From positions 1,426,001 to 1,490,000 of the forward strand of contig NZ_JACCAA010000001.1 of NCBI RefSeq assembly GCF_013408415.1: a stretch of DNA of 64,000 nucleotides, read 5' to 3'. The stretch comes from Nocardioides daedukensis. GTDB taxonomy: Bacteria > Actinomycetota > Actinomycetes > Propionibacteriales > Nocardioidaceae. Below are positions 17,815 to 26,704 of the stretch, piece after piece; the stretch's first letter is position 1; the number at the start of each line of letters is the position of its first letter. The position numbers and the translations under genes are program-made. The notes under the pieces are model-generated. The model saw only the letters and a list, made by a program, of their open reading frames with translations, was not told where the DNA came from and did no database searches.

Positions 17815-18795
17815 TCAGGCGTGACCGTCGAACATCGAGGTCACTGAGCCGTCCTCGAACACGGCGCGGATCGCGCTGCCCAGCAGCGGTGCGATCGAGA
17901 GGATCGTGAGCTTGTCGAAGCGCTGCTCCTCGGTGAGCGGCAGCGTGTCGGTCACGATGACCTCGGTGGCCGAGGAGTTCTTCAGCCGGTCCACCGCGGG
18001 GCCGGAGAGGATCGGGTGCGTGGCCGCGATGATCACACCGGCGGCGCCCTCCTCCATCAGCGCCTCGGCGGCCTTCACGATGGTGCCGCCGGTGTCGATG
18101 ATGTCGTCGGTCAGCACGCAGTAGCGACCCTTGACCTCACCCACGACGCGGTTGGCGACGGTCTCGTTGGGGCGGTCGGTGCGACGGGTCTTGTGGATGA
18201 ACGCCAGCGGCACGCCACCGAGACGGGCGGACCAGCGCTCGGCGACCTTGATCCGGCCGGCGTCGGGCGAGACCACGGCGAGCGGCTGGTCGCCGTACTT
18301 CTCCTTGACGTAGTCCGCCAGGATCGGCAGCGCCATCAGGTGGTCCACCGGGCCGTCGAAGAAGCCTTGGAGCTGGTCGGCGTGCAGGTCGACGGTGATC
18401 AGCCGATCGGCGCCGGCGCACTTGAACAGGTCGGCGATCAGGCGGGCCGAGATCGGCTCGCGGCCGCGGTGCTTCTTGTCCTGGCGCGAGTAGCCGTAGA
18501 ACGGCATGACCACGGTGATCCGCTTGGCCGACGCACGCTTGAGGGCGTCGACCATGATCAGGTGCTCCATGATCCATTCGTTGATCGGAGCGGTGTGGCT
18601 CTGGATCACGAAGGCGTCGCAGCCGCGGACGGACTCCTCGTAGCGGACATAGATCTCGGAGTTGGCGAACTCATAGGCCGACGTGGGGACCAGACCGGTG
18701 CCGAGCTTCTCGGCGACGGCCGTGGCCAGTTCGGGGTGTGCTCGGCCGGTGAAGACCATCAGGTTCTTCTCGGTCGTCTTCTTCATTCCGCTCAC
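17815..18795 (-). CDS. prs: Ribose-phosphate pyrophosphokinase
   Basis: 326 aa. Makes PRPP from ribose 5-phosphate and ATP for nucleotide, His and Trp synthesis. Signatures: FANSEIYVRYEESVRG, DKKHRGREPISARL (catalytic flexible-loop region), VSPDAGR, and the PRPP-binding loop DDIIDTGGTI. GTG 18795 is preferred (GAGGAGAA upstream); ATG 18786 is an alternative. Follows glmU by 105 bp in the same direction, the usual actinobacterial order. Confidence 0.97.
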   Translation of the reverse strand: MSGMKKTTEKNLMVFTGRAHPELATAVAEKLGTGLVPTSAYEFANSEIYVRYEESVRGCDAFVIQSHTAPINEWIMEHLIMVDALKRASAKRITVVMPFYGYSRQDKKHRGREPISARLIADLFKCAGADRLITVDLHADQLQGFFDGPVDHLMALPILADYVKEKYGDQPLAVVSPDAGRIKVAERWSARLGGVPLAFIHKTRRTDRPNETVANRVVGEVKGRYCVLTDDIIDTGGTIVKAAEALMEEGAAGVIIAATHPILSGPAVDRLKNSSATEVIVTDTLPLTEEQRFDKLTILSIAPLLGSAIRAVFEDGSVTSMFDGHA

Positions 18796-18900
18796 GCCGG
18801 ATTCTCCTCAGACTCGACTGGCCGCAGCTGACCCGCGCCACTGATTCTGCACCCAGTGTTCACCGATCAGCCAACCCGCACCCGCGCAGCGTGAGACGGG

Positions 18901-20283
18901 TCACTGCCCCTTGCGGTTCTTCCAGTCCTCGAGGTTCCGCTGGGGGCCGCTGGAGACGGCCAGTGCACCGTTGGGTACGTCGCGCCGCACGGTGGTCCCG
19001 CCGCCCGTCATCGCGTCGTCGCCGATCTGGACCGGCGCGATGAAGGTGTTGTTCGAGCCGGTCTTGGTGCGGTCGCCGATCTTGGTGCGGTGCTTGTTGA
19101 CCCCGTCGTAGTTGGCGAAGATCGTGCCGGCCCCGATGTTGGTCTCCTCGCCGATCTCGGCGTCGCCCACGTAGGACAGGTGCGGCACCTTGGAGCCGTT
19201 GCCGATCTGGGCGTTCTTGGTCTCGACGAACGCACCGATCTTGCCCCGGGAGCCGAGGTTGGTGCCGGGACGCAGGTAGGAGAACGGGCCGACGTTGGCC
19301 TCGTCGCCGATCACCGCGAGCTCGCCGTGCGAGCGGACGACACGGGCGCCCTGGCCGATCTCACAGTCCTTGAGCGTGGTGTCCGGACCGACCACGGCGT
19401 CCTCGCCGACGACGGTCGCGCCGAGCAGCTGTACGCCGGGGAGGATGGTGACGTCGCGGTTCAGCACCACGTCCGCGTCGATCCAGGTGGTCTCCGGGTC
19501 CATCACCGTCACGCCGTCCTTCATCCACTGCGTGACGATGCGACGGTTGAGCTCACGCCCCAGCGCGGCGAGCTGTGCACGGTCGTTAGCGCCCTCGGTC
19601 TGGCTGACGTCGTCGATCGCGTAGGCGCCGACGGTGAGGCCGGCCTCGCGGGCGATGCCGACGGTGTCGGTGAGGTAGTACTCCGCGTTGGCGTTGTTGT
19701 TACTGATCCGGCCCAGCGCGTCGGTGAGGAACCCGGCGTCGAAGGCGAGGATGCCGGAGTTGATCTCGGCGATGTCGCGCTGGAGCGGGGTCGCGTCCTT
19801 CTCCTCGACGATCGCCTCCACGTCACCCTCCGCCGTACGCACGATCCGGCCGTAGCCGAACGGGTTGGGCACGATGCCGGACAGGATGCTGACCGCGCGC
19901 TCGGCGGCCTCGTGCTCCTCGGCGAAGGCGCGCAGGCTCTCGCCGCGCAGCAGCGGGGTGTCACCGGTGACCACGACGACGGTGCCGCTGATCGGCTCCG
20001 CGATGGACTCGAGAGCGACGCGTACGGCGTGCCCGGTGCCGTCCTGTGACTCCTGGACGGCCAGCACGACCTCGGGCATCTGCTCACTGATGTGTGGGCC
20101 GACCTGCTCACGCTGGGTGCCGATCACGGCGATGACGCGCTCGGGCTCCATCGCGCGCACGGCGTTGAGGACGTGGCCGATCATGCTTCGCCCGCCGACC
20201 TCGTGCAGCACCTTCATGGTCTTGGACTTCATCCGGGTGCCGCCACCTGCGGCGAGGACGACCACGGTGAGATTGCTCGGCAT
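18901..20283 (-). CDS. glmU: Bifunctional N-acetylglucosamine-1-phosphate uridyltransferase/acetyltransferase
   Basis: 460 aa. N-terminal nucleotidyltransferase (LAAGGGTRMKSKTMKVLHEVGG) and C-terminal left-handed beta-helix acetyltransferase with hexapeptide repeats, giving UDP-GlcNAc for peptidoglycan. Includes DGTGHAVRVAL, YYLTDTVGIA and SYVGDAEIGEETNIGAGTI. ATG 20283 has AAGGAG 5 nt upstream. Upstream 60 bp hold an imperfect GGTTC...GAACC hairpin of unknown role. Confidence 0.96.
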   Translation of the reverse strand: MPSNLTVVVLAAGGGTRMKSKTMKVLHEVGGRSMIGHVLNAVRAMEPERVIAVIGTQREQVGPHISEQMPEVVLAVQESQDGTGHAVRVALESIAEPISGTVVVVTGDTPLLRGESLRAFAEEHEAAERAVSILSGIVPNPFGYGRIVRTAEGDVEAIVEEKDATPLQRDIAEINSGILAFDAGFLTDALGRISNNNANAEYYLTDTVGIAREAGLTVGAYAIDDVSQTEGANDRAQLAALGRELNRRIVTQWMKDGVTVMDPETTWIDADVVLNRDVTILPGVQLLGATVVGEDAVVGPDTTLKDCEIGQGARVVRSHGELAVIGDEANVGPFSYLRPGTNLGSRGKIGAFVETKNAQIGNGSKVPHLSYVGDAEIGEETNIGAGTIFANYDGVNKHRTKIGDRTKTGSNNTFIAPVQIGDDAMTGGGTTVRRDVPNGALAVSSGPQRNLEDWKNRKGQ

Positions 20284-20369
20284 GCACACTCCTTGATTGG
20301 GCCCGATCATCGGTTCGGTTCCACCCCATGGGTGTGAACCGGACCACGATAACGTCGCCGGCCCGATGA

Positions 20370-20397
20370 GCGGTGGTCGGTGGCCACCGACCACCGC
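20370..20397. terminator. Perfect 28-bp palindrome after the MpaB gene
   Basis: GCGGTGGTCGGTGG joined directly to its exact reverse complement, 2 nt after the stop of the upstream minus-strand gene and about 85 bp before glmU. The zero-length loop and absent T tract make it atypical for a terminator; it could equally be an operator for glmU. Confidence 0.5.
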
Positions 20398-20399
20398 AC

Positions 20400-21578
20400 T
20401 CAGGCAGTGCCGCCGACCGCTCCCGGGACGCTGTCCACCATGTCGTGGCCCATCCCCTGCTCGGCCTTCATCCGCACCAGTGCCTCGTCGCGGGCCGCAT
20501 AGCCCGCTGCGGTCAGACGCTCCGCGCCGAGGAGTCCGTGCCTGGCCCGGTCGAGCAGGCGCAGGCCGGGCCGGGCGACGCGGAGCACGTGCTTTGCGGG
20601 GCCGTCGGGGACCGAGAGCTGGTCTGCCACCCGATCACCCAGGAAGACCCGGGACATGCCATAGACCAGGCTTCGCGACAACGCCGTCCGGAACCCCAGC
20701 GGGCCGAGCAGCAGCCCAGCGAACTGAGGCGCCAGGTAGTCCTCGGTGAGCGCGCGGGTGAAGTCCCGGGCGAAGTCGTCGGGACCCGGCGAGGTGATCC
20801 GGTAGAGGTCCTCGATCCGGATGTGATCGGCCTCGGACACCGGCGCCAGGGCCGGGTCGACACCGATCAGGTGGCCGACATAGCGCCACAGGTGATAGAT
20901 CGAGTCGAGCTCGTCGCGACGCAGGTCGACGCCGAGCTTCTCCATCGCAGCAAGGGAGATGTGGCCGAACTCGGCGAGGGTGAACGCCATGTAGGGCTGC
21001 GGGATCGGGACGCCCCAGGCGGCCTCGTCCCACTCGTCGCCACGTCCGATGAAGCGGCGCACGTGGGCATGGATCATCCGCACCCGCACGGTGTGGGTGA
21101 AGCCCGGCGCGTCGATCTCCATGCCGCCGCGACGGACGACCGCGGAGAGCCACTCGCCGACCTCGATGGAGCGTACGGCGGGCTGGTTGCCATAGCGGCC
21201 GGTGAGCAGCAGCGGCTTGGCGGCGATCCAGTTCTCGGCGCCGGCGAGCAGTGAGGCGGCGCCGAGCACCAGGCCCCACTGCGCCGAATAGCGCACCAGT
21301 ACGTCGGCTGCGTGGTCGAGGCGTTCGCGATCCAGCCAGACGGGATCGGTGGTGACCTGGTCGATCAGCGCGGTGACCGAGGCGGGCCTGTCCTCGAGTG
21401 CGCCGAGCCCTTCGGTCATCAGGGTGCGCACGGCCTTGCTGGCTGCGGGGTCGGCGGCGACCGCGTCGCCGAGTGGGTCGGCCTGCCACATCCCGTCGAG
21501 CCATGCCTGGCCGAAGGCGCCATAGCGGGCGACTGCCTGCTCCGCGCCGGGCAGCGCGGTGGGTGCCGGGCGGCTCAT
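20400..21578 (-). CDS. MpaB/rubber-oxygenase family protein (DUF2236), long form
   Basis: 392 aa. Resembles the DUF2236 family that includes MpaB and latex-clearing oxygenase Lcp: RYGAFGQAWLDGMWQADPLGDAV, central Arg/His-rich helix RVRMIHAHVRRFIGRGDEWD, and HLWRYVGHLIGV, the likely heme-binding region. ATG 21578 overlaps the stop of the upstream paralogue as ATGA. Family members are heme oxygenases or have unknown activity; substrate here is not predictable. Confidence 0.82.
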   Translation of the reverse strand: MSRPAPTALPGAEQAVARYGAFGQAWLDGMWQADPLGDAVAADPAASKAVRTLMTEGLGALEDRPASVTALIDQVTTDPVWLDRERLDHAADVLVRYSAQWGLVLGAASLLAGAENWIAAKPLLLTGRYGNQPAVRSIEVGEWLSAVVRRGGMEIDAPGFTHTVRVRMIHAHVRRFIGRGDEWDEAAWGVPIPQPYMAFTLAEFGHISLAAMEKLGVDLRRDELDSIYHLWRYVGHLIGVDPALAPVSEADHIRIEDLYRITSPGPDDFARDFTRALTEDYLAPQFAGLLLGPLGFRTALSRSLVYGMSRVFLGDRVADQLSVPDGPAKHVLRVARPGLRLLDRARHGLLGAERLTAAGYAARDEALVRMKAEQGMGHDMVDSVPGAVGGTA

Positions 21579-22552
21579 CGCTTCACCCCTGCCGCGAAGG
21601 TGTCCAGCTGCGGGCGGGCATAGAGGCTGCGCAGCTTCTCGTAGCGATAGCGGTTGAACGCGAGCGGCTCCAGCAGCAACCAGGCCGGGAGCCAGCGCCG
21701 CGCTGCCCGGATCGTCGCGGCATAGAAGGCGAACTCGCGCTTCTTTGCCGCGGTCCACTCGACTCCGAGGAGCTCGCGCATCCGCGGGTGTGCGGCGGCC
21801 TCGGCGCAGATCCGGGCGGGCCTGATCAGCGCCGGGGTGGCTGCGCGCCACAGCGGGGTGATCAGCAGGTGCAGCCAGCGCGGGCCGATCAGGGTGGGCA
21901 CGGGAAGGGCGTCGAACGTCTTGTTGGCCCAGCGCAGGAAGTCGTTGTCGTGCAGGTCGTTGGCGGCCACCTGGTCGTAGTAGGCCTCCATCTCGGCGAC
22001 GGTGCGCGGGACCTGGGACTGGTCGCTGTTCAGGTCGTAGTCACTGAGGGAGAGGACGGTCTGATAGACGACCTCGCGCTGCTCGTCGGTGAGGTCGCGG
22101 CCATAGGTGGTGACGTAGCCGGTGTAGAAGACCAGCATGCTGCTGGTGCCGACCCACTTCCACACCGCCGGCTTGAGCGCGCTGTAGCGCTCGTCGGCGA
22201 ACTCGCCCTTGCCGCGTCCCTTGACCTGGCCGTGCATGGTCTTGAGCCGCTCGGCGGTGGCCCTGCGGTCGGCGTCGTCTCCGAAGAGCAAGAGTGGGCC
22301 CCACAGATAGCTGCGGATGCCGCGGTTGGTGAAGTTCTCGGCGAACCGTCCGGTGGCATCAACCGCCGCGGCCACCTCGCGATAGGCGACCTGGTCCAGG
22401 GCGAGCCGCCCATAGAGGCCGAAGGCCACCGGCATGCCCATCCACCAGCGCACGTCGGCGGCGAGCTCGTGGTGCGGCTGGCTCGGATGCCACGGAGGGA
22501 CCCGCGCTCCATCCACCGATGGGGGTGCCGGGTGCTTGGCAGTGACCGTCAT
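21575..22552 (-). CDS. MpaB/rubber-oxygenase family protein (DUF2236), short form
   Basis: 325 aa. WWMGMPVAFGLYGRLALDQV, FTNRGIRSYLWGPLLLFG and KWVGTSSMLVFYTGYVTTYG are typical of the DUF2236 oxygenase-like group; it is a distant paralogue of its overlapping neighbour. ATG 22552 has a perfect AAGGAGG ribosome site 5 nt upstream. First gene of a two-gene operon divergent from a TetR regulator, with a TGACAG-N6-CTGTCA operator between them, so probably ligand-inducible. Possibly oxidation of a hydrophobic substrate. Confidence 0.8.
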   Translation of the reverse strand: MTVTAKHPAPPSVDGARVPPWHPSQPHHELAADVRWWMGMPVAFGLYGRLALDQVAYREVAAAVDATGRFAENFTNRGIRSYLWGPLLLFGDDADRRATAERLKTMHGQVKGRGKGEFADERYSALKPAVWKWVGTSSMLVFYTGYVTTYGRDLTDEQREVVYQTVLSLSDYDLNSDQSQVPRTVAEMEAYYDQVAANDLHDNDFLRWANKTFDALPVPTLIGPRWLHLLITPLWRAATPALIRPARICAEAAAHPRMRELLGVEWTAAKKREFAFYAATIRAARRWLPAWLLLEPLAFNRYRYEKLRSLYARPQLDTFAAGVKR

Positions 22553-22589
22553 GCGGTCCTCCTTGGAGAGGCAATGAGACAACACCTGT

Positions 22590-22607
22590 TGACAGATGGA
22601 ACTGTCA
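22590..22607. promoter_or_regulatory. TetR operator between DUF2236 operon and TetR gene
   Basis: TGACAG-N6-CTGTCA, nested inside a wider GTTGAC (22588-22593)/GTCAAC (22613-22618) inverted repeat, in the 87-bp divergent gap. Both promoters would be covered. Confidence 0.6.
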
Positions 22608-22639
22608 CATCAGTCAACGCGTGTGTCAAGATGCATTCC

Positions 22640-23296
22640 ATGACTTCGGGTGCGCGCCGCTATGGCGGGGCAAGTGCAGAGGAACGCGCCGCCGAGCGTC
22701 GCTCCCGGCTGCTTGCGGCCGGCCTCGAGCTGATGGGCACCCGTGGCCTGGTCGGGGCGACCGTCCGCGGCGTCGCGGAGGAGGCAGGGGTGGCCGCCCG
22801 CTACTTCTATGAGAGCTTCCCGACCGTCGACGACCTGCACCTGGCCGTGTTCGACGAGATCGCACAGGAGGCCTTGGTGCGCTCCTTGGCCGCACTCGAG
22901 CGCACCTCCGGGGACCCCGAGGCACGCCGCGAGCGCACCCGGGTCGTCCTGGCCGAGATGGTCGACCTGATGCTGGAGGACCCCCGCAAGGGACGGATCG
23001 TGCTGCTGGAGTCGACGGCCTCGGCCACCCTCGGTGCCCGAGCCCTGGCCGAGAGCCGACGGTTCGCCGGACTGCTCGCAGCCACCGCCTCGGGCAGCGA
23101 TCCGGGGGCCGACACCGCACACGTCTCGGTGGAGCTCCGGCTCGTGGCCCAGTTCCTCATCGGCGGCGTCGCCCATGCCCTGGGCGCCGTCCTCCAGGGC
23201 GAGGTGGAGGCCTCGCGGGAGATGCTGGTCGACACCCTGACCATGCTCTTCACCACGGTCGACGCCACCTTGCAGGTGGGTGCACCTGAGCTGTGA
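22640..23296 (+). CDS. TetR-family transcriptional regulator
   Basis: 218 aa from ATG 22640 (ATG 22631 would add three residues). N-terminal helix-turn-helix (about 18-65): RSRLLAAGLELMGTRGLVGATVRGVAEEAGVAARYFYESFPTVDDL in pieces, typical TetR_N. The C-terminal ligand domain is helical. Divergent from the two DUF2236 genes with an inverted repeat between, so probably their repressor and its own. No ribosome site is obvious; CAAGAT 7 nt before the start suggests leaderless expression. Confidence 0.9.
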   Translation: MTSGARRYGGASAEERAAERRSRLLAAGLELMGTRGLVGATVRGVAEEAGVAARYFYESFPTVDDLHLAVFDEIAQEALVRSLAALERTSGDPEARRERTRVVLAEMVDLMLEDPRKGRIVLLESTASATLGARALAESRRFAGLLAATASGSDPGADTAHVSVELRLVAQFLIGGVAHALGAVLQGEVEASREMLVDTLTMLFTTVDATLQVGAPEL

Positions 23297-23331
23297 GCAC
23301 TCGGCGCCATCGCGAACAGCTGAGTGTGGAG

Positions 23332-23410
23332 CTCCCCGGGTAGGAGTCGAACCTACGTCGCTAATCCTGATTCAAAGTCAGGCGGGCCCTGCCGGCAGAC
23401 CAACCGGGGA
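23332..23410 (-). tRNA. tRNA-Gln (anticodon TTG)
   Basis: Minus-strand cloverleaf: acceptor TCCCCGG/CCGGGGA, anticodon arm CCTGA-CTTTGAA-TCAGG with anticodon TTG, T arm GTAGG-TTCGACT-CCTAC, discriminator G, CCA not encoded. The D stem has one mismatch and the variable region is 9 nt, longer than the usual 4-5, so the total is 79 nt. Identity rests on the anticodon. Confidence 0.87.
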
Positions 23411-23514
23411 ATGTCGTGCAGGCACACGATATCGGTCCGGCTTCGCGCGCGAGAATCCGCTCACCGCTTTGAGCAGGGGCAGCGCAGTGCCTCCCGAGCG
23501 CCGGTGGTTCCCAC

Positions 23515-23520
23515 TAGCCT
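23515..23520 (+). promoter_or_regulatory. Leaderless -10 box of ligC
   Basis: TAGCCT ends 7 nt before ATG 23528. Confidence 0.5.
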
Positions 23521-23527
23521 CAGGGAC

Positions 23528-24643
23528 ATGGACCTGCCCGTGATGCCGCCCGTCCGACCGATGCTGGCCAAGCCGGTCAAGACCATCCCCGATCCGGCCA
23601 AGCACGGCGGGCTCTCCTTCGAGCCCAAGTGGGACGGGTTCCGCTGCATCGTCTTCAAGGACGGGGACGAGGTCGAGCTGGCCTCGCGCAACACCAAGCC
23701 GCTGACCCGCTACTTCCCCGAGGTCGTGGCCGCCGCACGCGAGCAACTGCCCGAGCGTTGCGTCCTCGACGGCGAGCTCTTCGTCGCACTCACCCGCCCC
23801 GGGTCGGACCCCAGGCTCGAGTTCGAGGTGCTGCAGGAGCGGATTCATCCGGCGGCCTCACGCATCGAGATGCTCGCCGAGAAGACGCCCGCCAGCTTCG
23901 TCGCGTTCGACCTGCTGGCCCTGGGCGACACGTCGTACGTCGACCGCCCTTTCGCCGAGCGGCGCGCCGCCCTGGAGCAGGCGCTGGCCGGACTGGACGG
24001 GCCCTGCCACCTGACCCGCACCACCACCGACCCGGTCGAGGCCGAGCGGTGGTTCGAGCAGTTCGAAGGCGCCGGCCTGGACGGTGTGATCGCCAAGCCG
24101 CTGGAGGCGACCTACCAGCCGAACGCCCGCACCATGATGAAGATCAAGCACTCGCGAACCGCCGACGTGGTGCTGGCCGGCTATCGCGAGCACAAGACCT
24201 CGACGCCCGAGAACCCCTTGCTGGGCTCACTCCTGCTCGGTCTCTATGCCGATGGCGAGCTGCAGCACGTGGGTGTCTCGGCCTCCTTCACCGCCGTCCG
24301 GCGTGCCGAGCTGATGGCCGAACTGCAACCGCTGGTCTGCGACATCGCCGAGCATCCGTGGGGCCGGTGGAACGAGTTCCTCACCGCGAACCCCGATCGC
24401 ATCCCGGGCACCCAGTCGCGGTGGAGCGCCGGCAAGGACCTCTCCTTCACGCCGCTACGTCCCGAGCGCGTCCTGGAGGTCGGCTACGACCACATGGAGG
24501 GGCGACGGTTCCGGCACACCGCACAGTTCAAGCGCTGGCGCCCGGACCGGGAGCCGACCTCGTGCGGCTATGACCAACTCGAGGAGCCGGTGGGCTATGA
24601 CCTGAGTAGGATCTTGAGCACCACTCCTGGAGGTGAGTCATGA
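23528..24643 (+). CDS. ligC: ATP-dependent DNA ligase, LigC type
   Basis: 371 aa. Adenylation domain with nucleotidyl Lys34 in EPKWDGFRC, motif III FVAFDLLAL, motif IV GLDGVIAK and motif V MMKIKH; OB domain ending FRHTAQFKRWRPD. The size matches mycobacterial LigC, a back-up NHEJ/repair ligase. No Ku is visible; a LigD-type polymerase domain gene lies 1 kb away on the other strand. The stop overlaps the next start as ATGA. Confidence 0.92.
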   Translation: MDLPVMPPVRPMLAKPVKTIPDPAKHGGLSFEPKWDGFRCIVFKDGDEVELASRNTKPLTRYFPEVVAAAREQLPERCVLDGELFVALTRPGSDPRLEFEVLQERIHPAASRIEMLAEKTPASFVAFDLLALGDTSYVDRPFAERRAALEQALAGLDGPCHLTRTTTDPVEAERWFEQFEGAGLDGVIAKPLEATYQPNARTMMKIKHSRTADVVLAGYREHKTSTPENPLLGSLLLGLYADGELQHVGVSASFTAVRRAELMAELQPLVCDIAEHPWGRWNEFLTANPDRIPGTQSRWSAGKDLSFTPLRPERVLEVGYDHMEGRRFRHTAQFKRWRPDREPTSCGYDQLEEPVGYDLSRILSTTPGGES

Positions 24644-25182
24644 CCGAACGCAATGACCGCATTGACGACGGGATCGGCACCTATGACGTCGTCCTGCTGG
24701 CGGAGCAGGCAATGTCCGACGAGGGCGCGGCCGAGGTCGTCGCCCTGCACGACGAGATCGCGGACCAGGTCGTCTACCACGTCCTGATCCCGGTCGAGGA
24801 TGCTGCGGCACGGATCGAGGCAGCGATGGGGTCGCTGGCCACCGGCGAGGTGATGACCGCTCCCGCTGTCACTCTCAGCGAGACCGATCTGGCCGAGGTG
24901 CGCCGCGAGTGCCTCGAGCACTCGCAGCACCAACTGGACCTGGCCGTTGCCCGGCTGCAGGCAGCGGGCGTGGAGGCCAGGGGCACGGTGATCCACGAGC
25001 ACCCGATCGACGCCCTGGCCACCGCCGTGGCGGCCCACGACGGTCGCGAGGCGATCATCCTGACCCGCCCGCACGTGGTCGCCGAGTTCTTCCACGTCGA
25101 CTGGACGTCACGAGCGCGCCGCAAGATCGGGGTTCCGGTGCTGCACCTGCTCGAGCACGAGCAGGCCGACGACACTCCGTAG
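24640..25182 (+). CDS. UspA/HUP-fold-like protein of unknown function
   Basis: 180 aa, coupled to ligC by an ATGA overlap with GGAGGTGA upstream. Alternating strands and helices (YDVVLLAEQAMSDEG, VYHVLIPVED, VEARGTVIHEHPIDALATAVAAHDGREAIILTRPH, KIGVPVLHLL) look like a Rossmann-like universal stress protein fold; the ATP-binding GxxGxxGS loop is not evident. Possibly a stress sensor expressed with the ligase. Function unknown. Confidence 0.72.
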   Translation: MTERNDRIDDGIGTYDVVLLAEQAMSDEGAAEVVALHDEIADQVVYHVLIPVEDAAARIEAAMGSLATGEVMTAPAVTLSETDLAEVRRECLEHSQHQLDLAVARLQAAGVEARGTVIHEHPIDALATAVAAHDGREAIILTRPHVVAEFFHVDWTSRARRKIGVPVLHLLEHEQADDTP

Positions 25183-25266
25183 ACCTCCTCGCGGTGCATG
25201 AAATAGGCCGGATCCGGCTACCTTCGAGTGAAAGCCGCTCCCTGTGGCTCCCCCGTAGGAGGAAAC

Positions 25267-25530
25267 ATGTTCAACATCCTGGGCCTCATCGTCGTCGGAC
25301 TCGTGATCGGCGTGATCGCACGCCTGATCAAGCCCGGCCGGCAGAACCTGTCACTTCTCTGGACGTTCCTGCTCGGTCTGGCCGGCGCTCTCATCGGCGG
25401 CATCATCGCCAGCTGGCTCGGCACGGGCGACGTGTTCGAGTTGAACATCCTCGGCTTCATCGTCGCGGTGATCGCGGCGATCGTGTTGATCGGCGCAGCC
25501 GAGGGCTTCGCCGGCTCCAAGAAGCGCTGA
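25267..25530 (+). CDS. GlsB/YeaQ/YmgE-family stress membrane protein
   Basis: 87 aa, three TM segments, with the Gly-rich family pattern LIVVGLVIGVIARLIKPG, GLAGALIGGIIASW and LNILGFIVAVIAAIVLI. ATG 25267 follows AGGAGG by 6 nt. Family members are transglycosylase-associated-like stress proteins with no known biochemical activity. Followed by a strong bidirectional hairpin. Confidence 0.9.
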   Translation: MFNILGLIVVGLVIGVIARLIKPGRQNLSLLWTFLLGLAGALIGGIIASWLGTGDVFELNILGFIVAVIAAIVLIGAAEGFAGSKKR

Positions 25531-25552
25531 GTCCGCACAGCAGCCAACACAA

Positions 25553-25591
25553 CTGAAGCCCCTCCGGCACCCGGTGCCGGAGGGGCTTCAG
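25553..25591. terminator. Strong bidirectional hairpin between glsB-like gene and ligD
   Basis: A perfect 18-bp stem, CTGAAGCCCCTCCGGCAC and its reverse complement, with loop CCG, between two convergent genes. Confidence 0.85.
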
Positions 25592-25596
25592 TGATT

Positions 25597-26673
25597 TCAC
25601 TCGATCCGGTTGCCGGAGGCATCCCAGTGCTCGGCGACCTTCTTGCTCGGCTGCACCCGCGGTGGCTCGCCGGGCATCTTCGGATAGTCGGGCGGATAGT
25701 TGAGCTCGGTCGGGTCGGCCTCCCACAGCTGCAGCAACGGTTCGAGGGAGTGCTGTACGTCGTCGATCGCCGCCCACGGGTCGCCGTCGGCCATCCGGTC
25801 CGGAGCGCTGAACAGGTTGAAGACCCGCGGGTCCTTCAGGTCGGCGAGCTCCTCCCAGGTCACCGGTGTGGAGACCGGCGCACCCGGCAGCGGCCGCAGC
25901 GAATAGGCCGAGGCGATGGTCCGGTCCCGTGAGTTCTGGTTGTAGTCCACGAAGATCCGCTCGCCCCGCTCCTCCTTCCACCACGCCGTGGTGACCCCCT
26001 CGTCACGCTTCTCCAGCTCACGCCCGAAGCCGATCGCGGCGTGCCGCACGTCGACGAAGTCCCAGCGCGGCTCGATCCGCACGAAGATGTGCACGCCCCG
26101 GTTCCCCGAGGTCTTCACGAACCCCCGGATCCCCTTCTCCTCGAGCAGCTCACGGGCCACGCCGGCCACCCGGACTGCGTCGCTGAACGACGTACCCGGT
26201 TGGGGGTCGAGATCGATCCGCAGCTCGTCGGGGTGGTCGACGTCTGCGCGACGGACCGGCCAGGGGTGGAAGGTCAGCGTGCCCATCTGCGCGCACCACA
26301 CCGGCACCGCGATCTCGGTCGGGCAGATCTCATCCGCGGTGCGGCCGGACGGGAAGGTGATCGTGGCGGTCTCGAGATAGTCGGGCGCGCCCTTCGGCAC
26401 CCGCTTCTGGTAGAACGCCTCGGCGTTCTTGTCCTGCGGGCCGGTGGCCAGTCGCATTCCCTCGCGTACGCCGCTGGGCCACCGCTCGAGCGCCGTGGGA
26501 CGTTCCCGCAGCCCACGCATGAGTCCGTCACCCACGGAGACGAAGTATTCCGCCACCATCAGCTTGGTCACCTCGGCCGTGTCGCGAGTGGCCTCGAAAA
26601 TGATCCGGTCCGGACTCGAGACGCGCACTGCGCGACCCCCTGCGTCGACCTCCGCGGCCGCTGCCTTCGCCAT
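25597..26673 (-). CDS. ligD: LigD-type polymerase/primase (NHEJ prim-pol) domain protein
   Basis: 358 aa stand-alone polymerase domain of LigD (AEP superfamily): catalytic RIDLDP (DxD) and SGNRGVHIF (His), plus VDYNQNSRDRTIASAYS. No ligase or nuclease domain is attached. It fills gaps and adds ribonucleotides during end joining. ATG 26673 has TAGCGT 7 nt before it, so leaderless. Only 31 bp separate it from the divergent lipoprotein start. Confidence 0.92.
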   Translation of the reverse strand: MAKAAAAEVDAGGRAVRVSSPDRIIFEATRDTAEVTKLMVAEYFVSVGDGLMRGLRERPTALERWPSGVREGMRLATGPQDKNAEAFYQKRVPKGAPDYLETATITFPSGRTADEICPTEIAVPVWCAQMGTLTFHPWPVRRADVDHPDELRIDLDPQPGTSFSDAVRVAGVARELLEEKGIRGFVKTSGNRGVHIFVRIEPRWDFVDVRHAAIGFGRELEKRDEGVTTAWWKEERGERIFVDYNQNSRDRTIASAYSLRPLPGAPVSTPVTWEELADLKDPRVFNLFSAPDRMADGDPWAAIDDVQHSLEPLLQLWEADPTELNYPPDYPKMPGEPPRVQPSKKVAEHWDASGNRIE

Positions 26674-26680
26674 GGACGGC

Positions 26681-26698
26681 ACGCTACCGGCATATGCT
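26681..26698. promoter_or_regulatory. Back-to-back leaderless promoters
   Basis: Minus strand TAGCGT (26681-26686) lies 7 nt before ATG 26673; plus strand TATGCT (26693-26698) lies 6 nt before ATG 26705. Two -10 boxes only 6 bp apart serve opposite genes. Confidence 0.55.
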
Positions 26699-26704
26699 GC
26701 TGCG

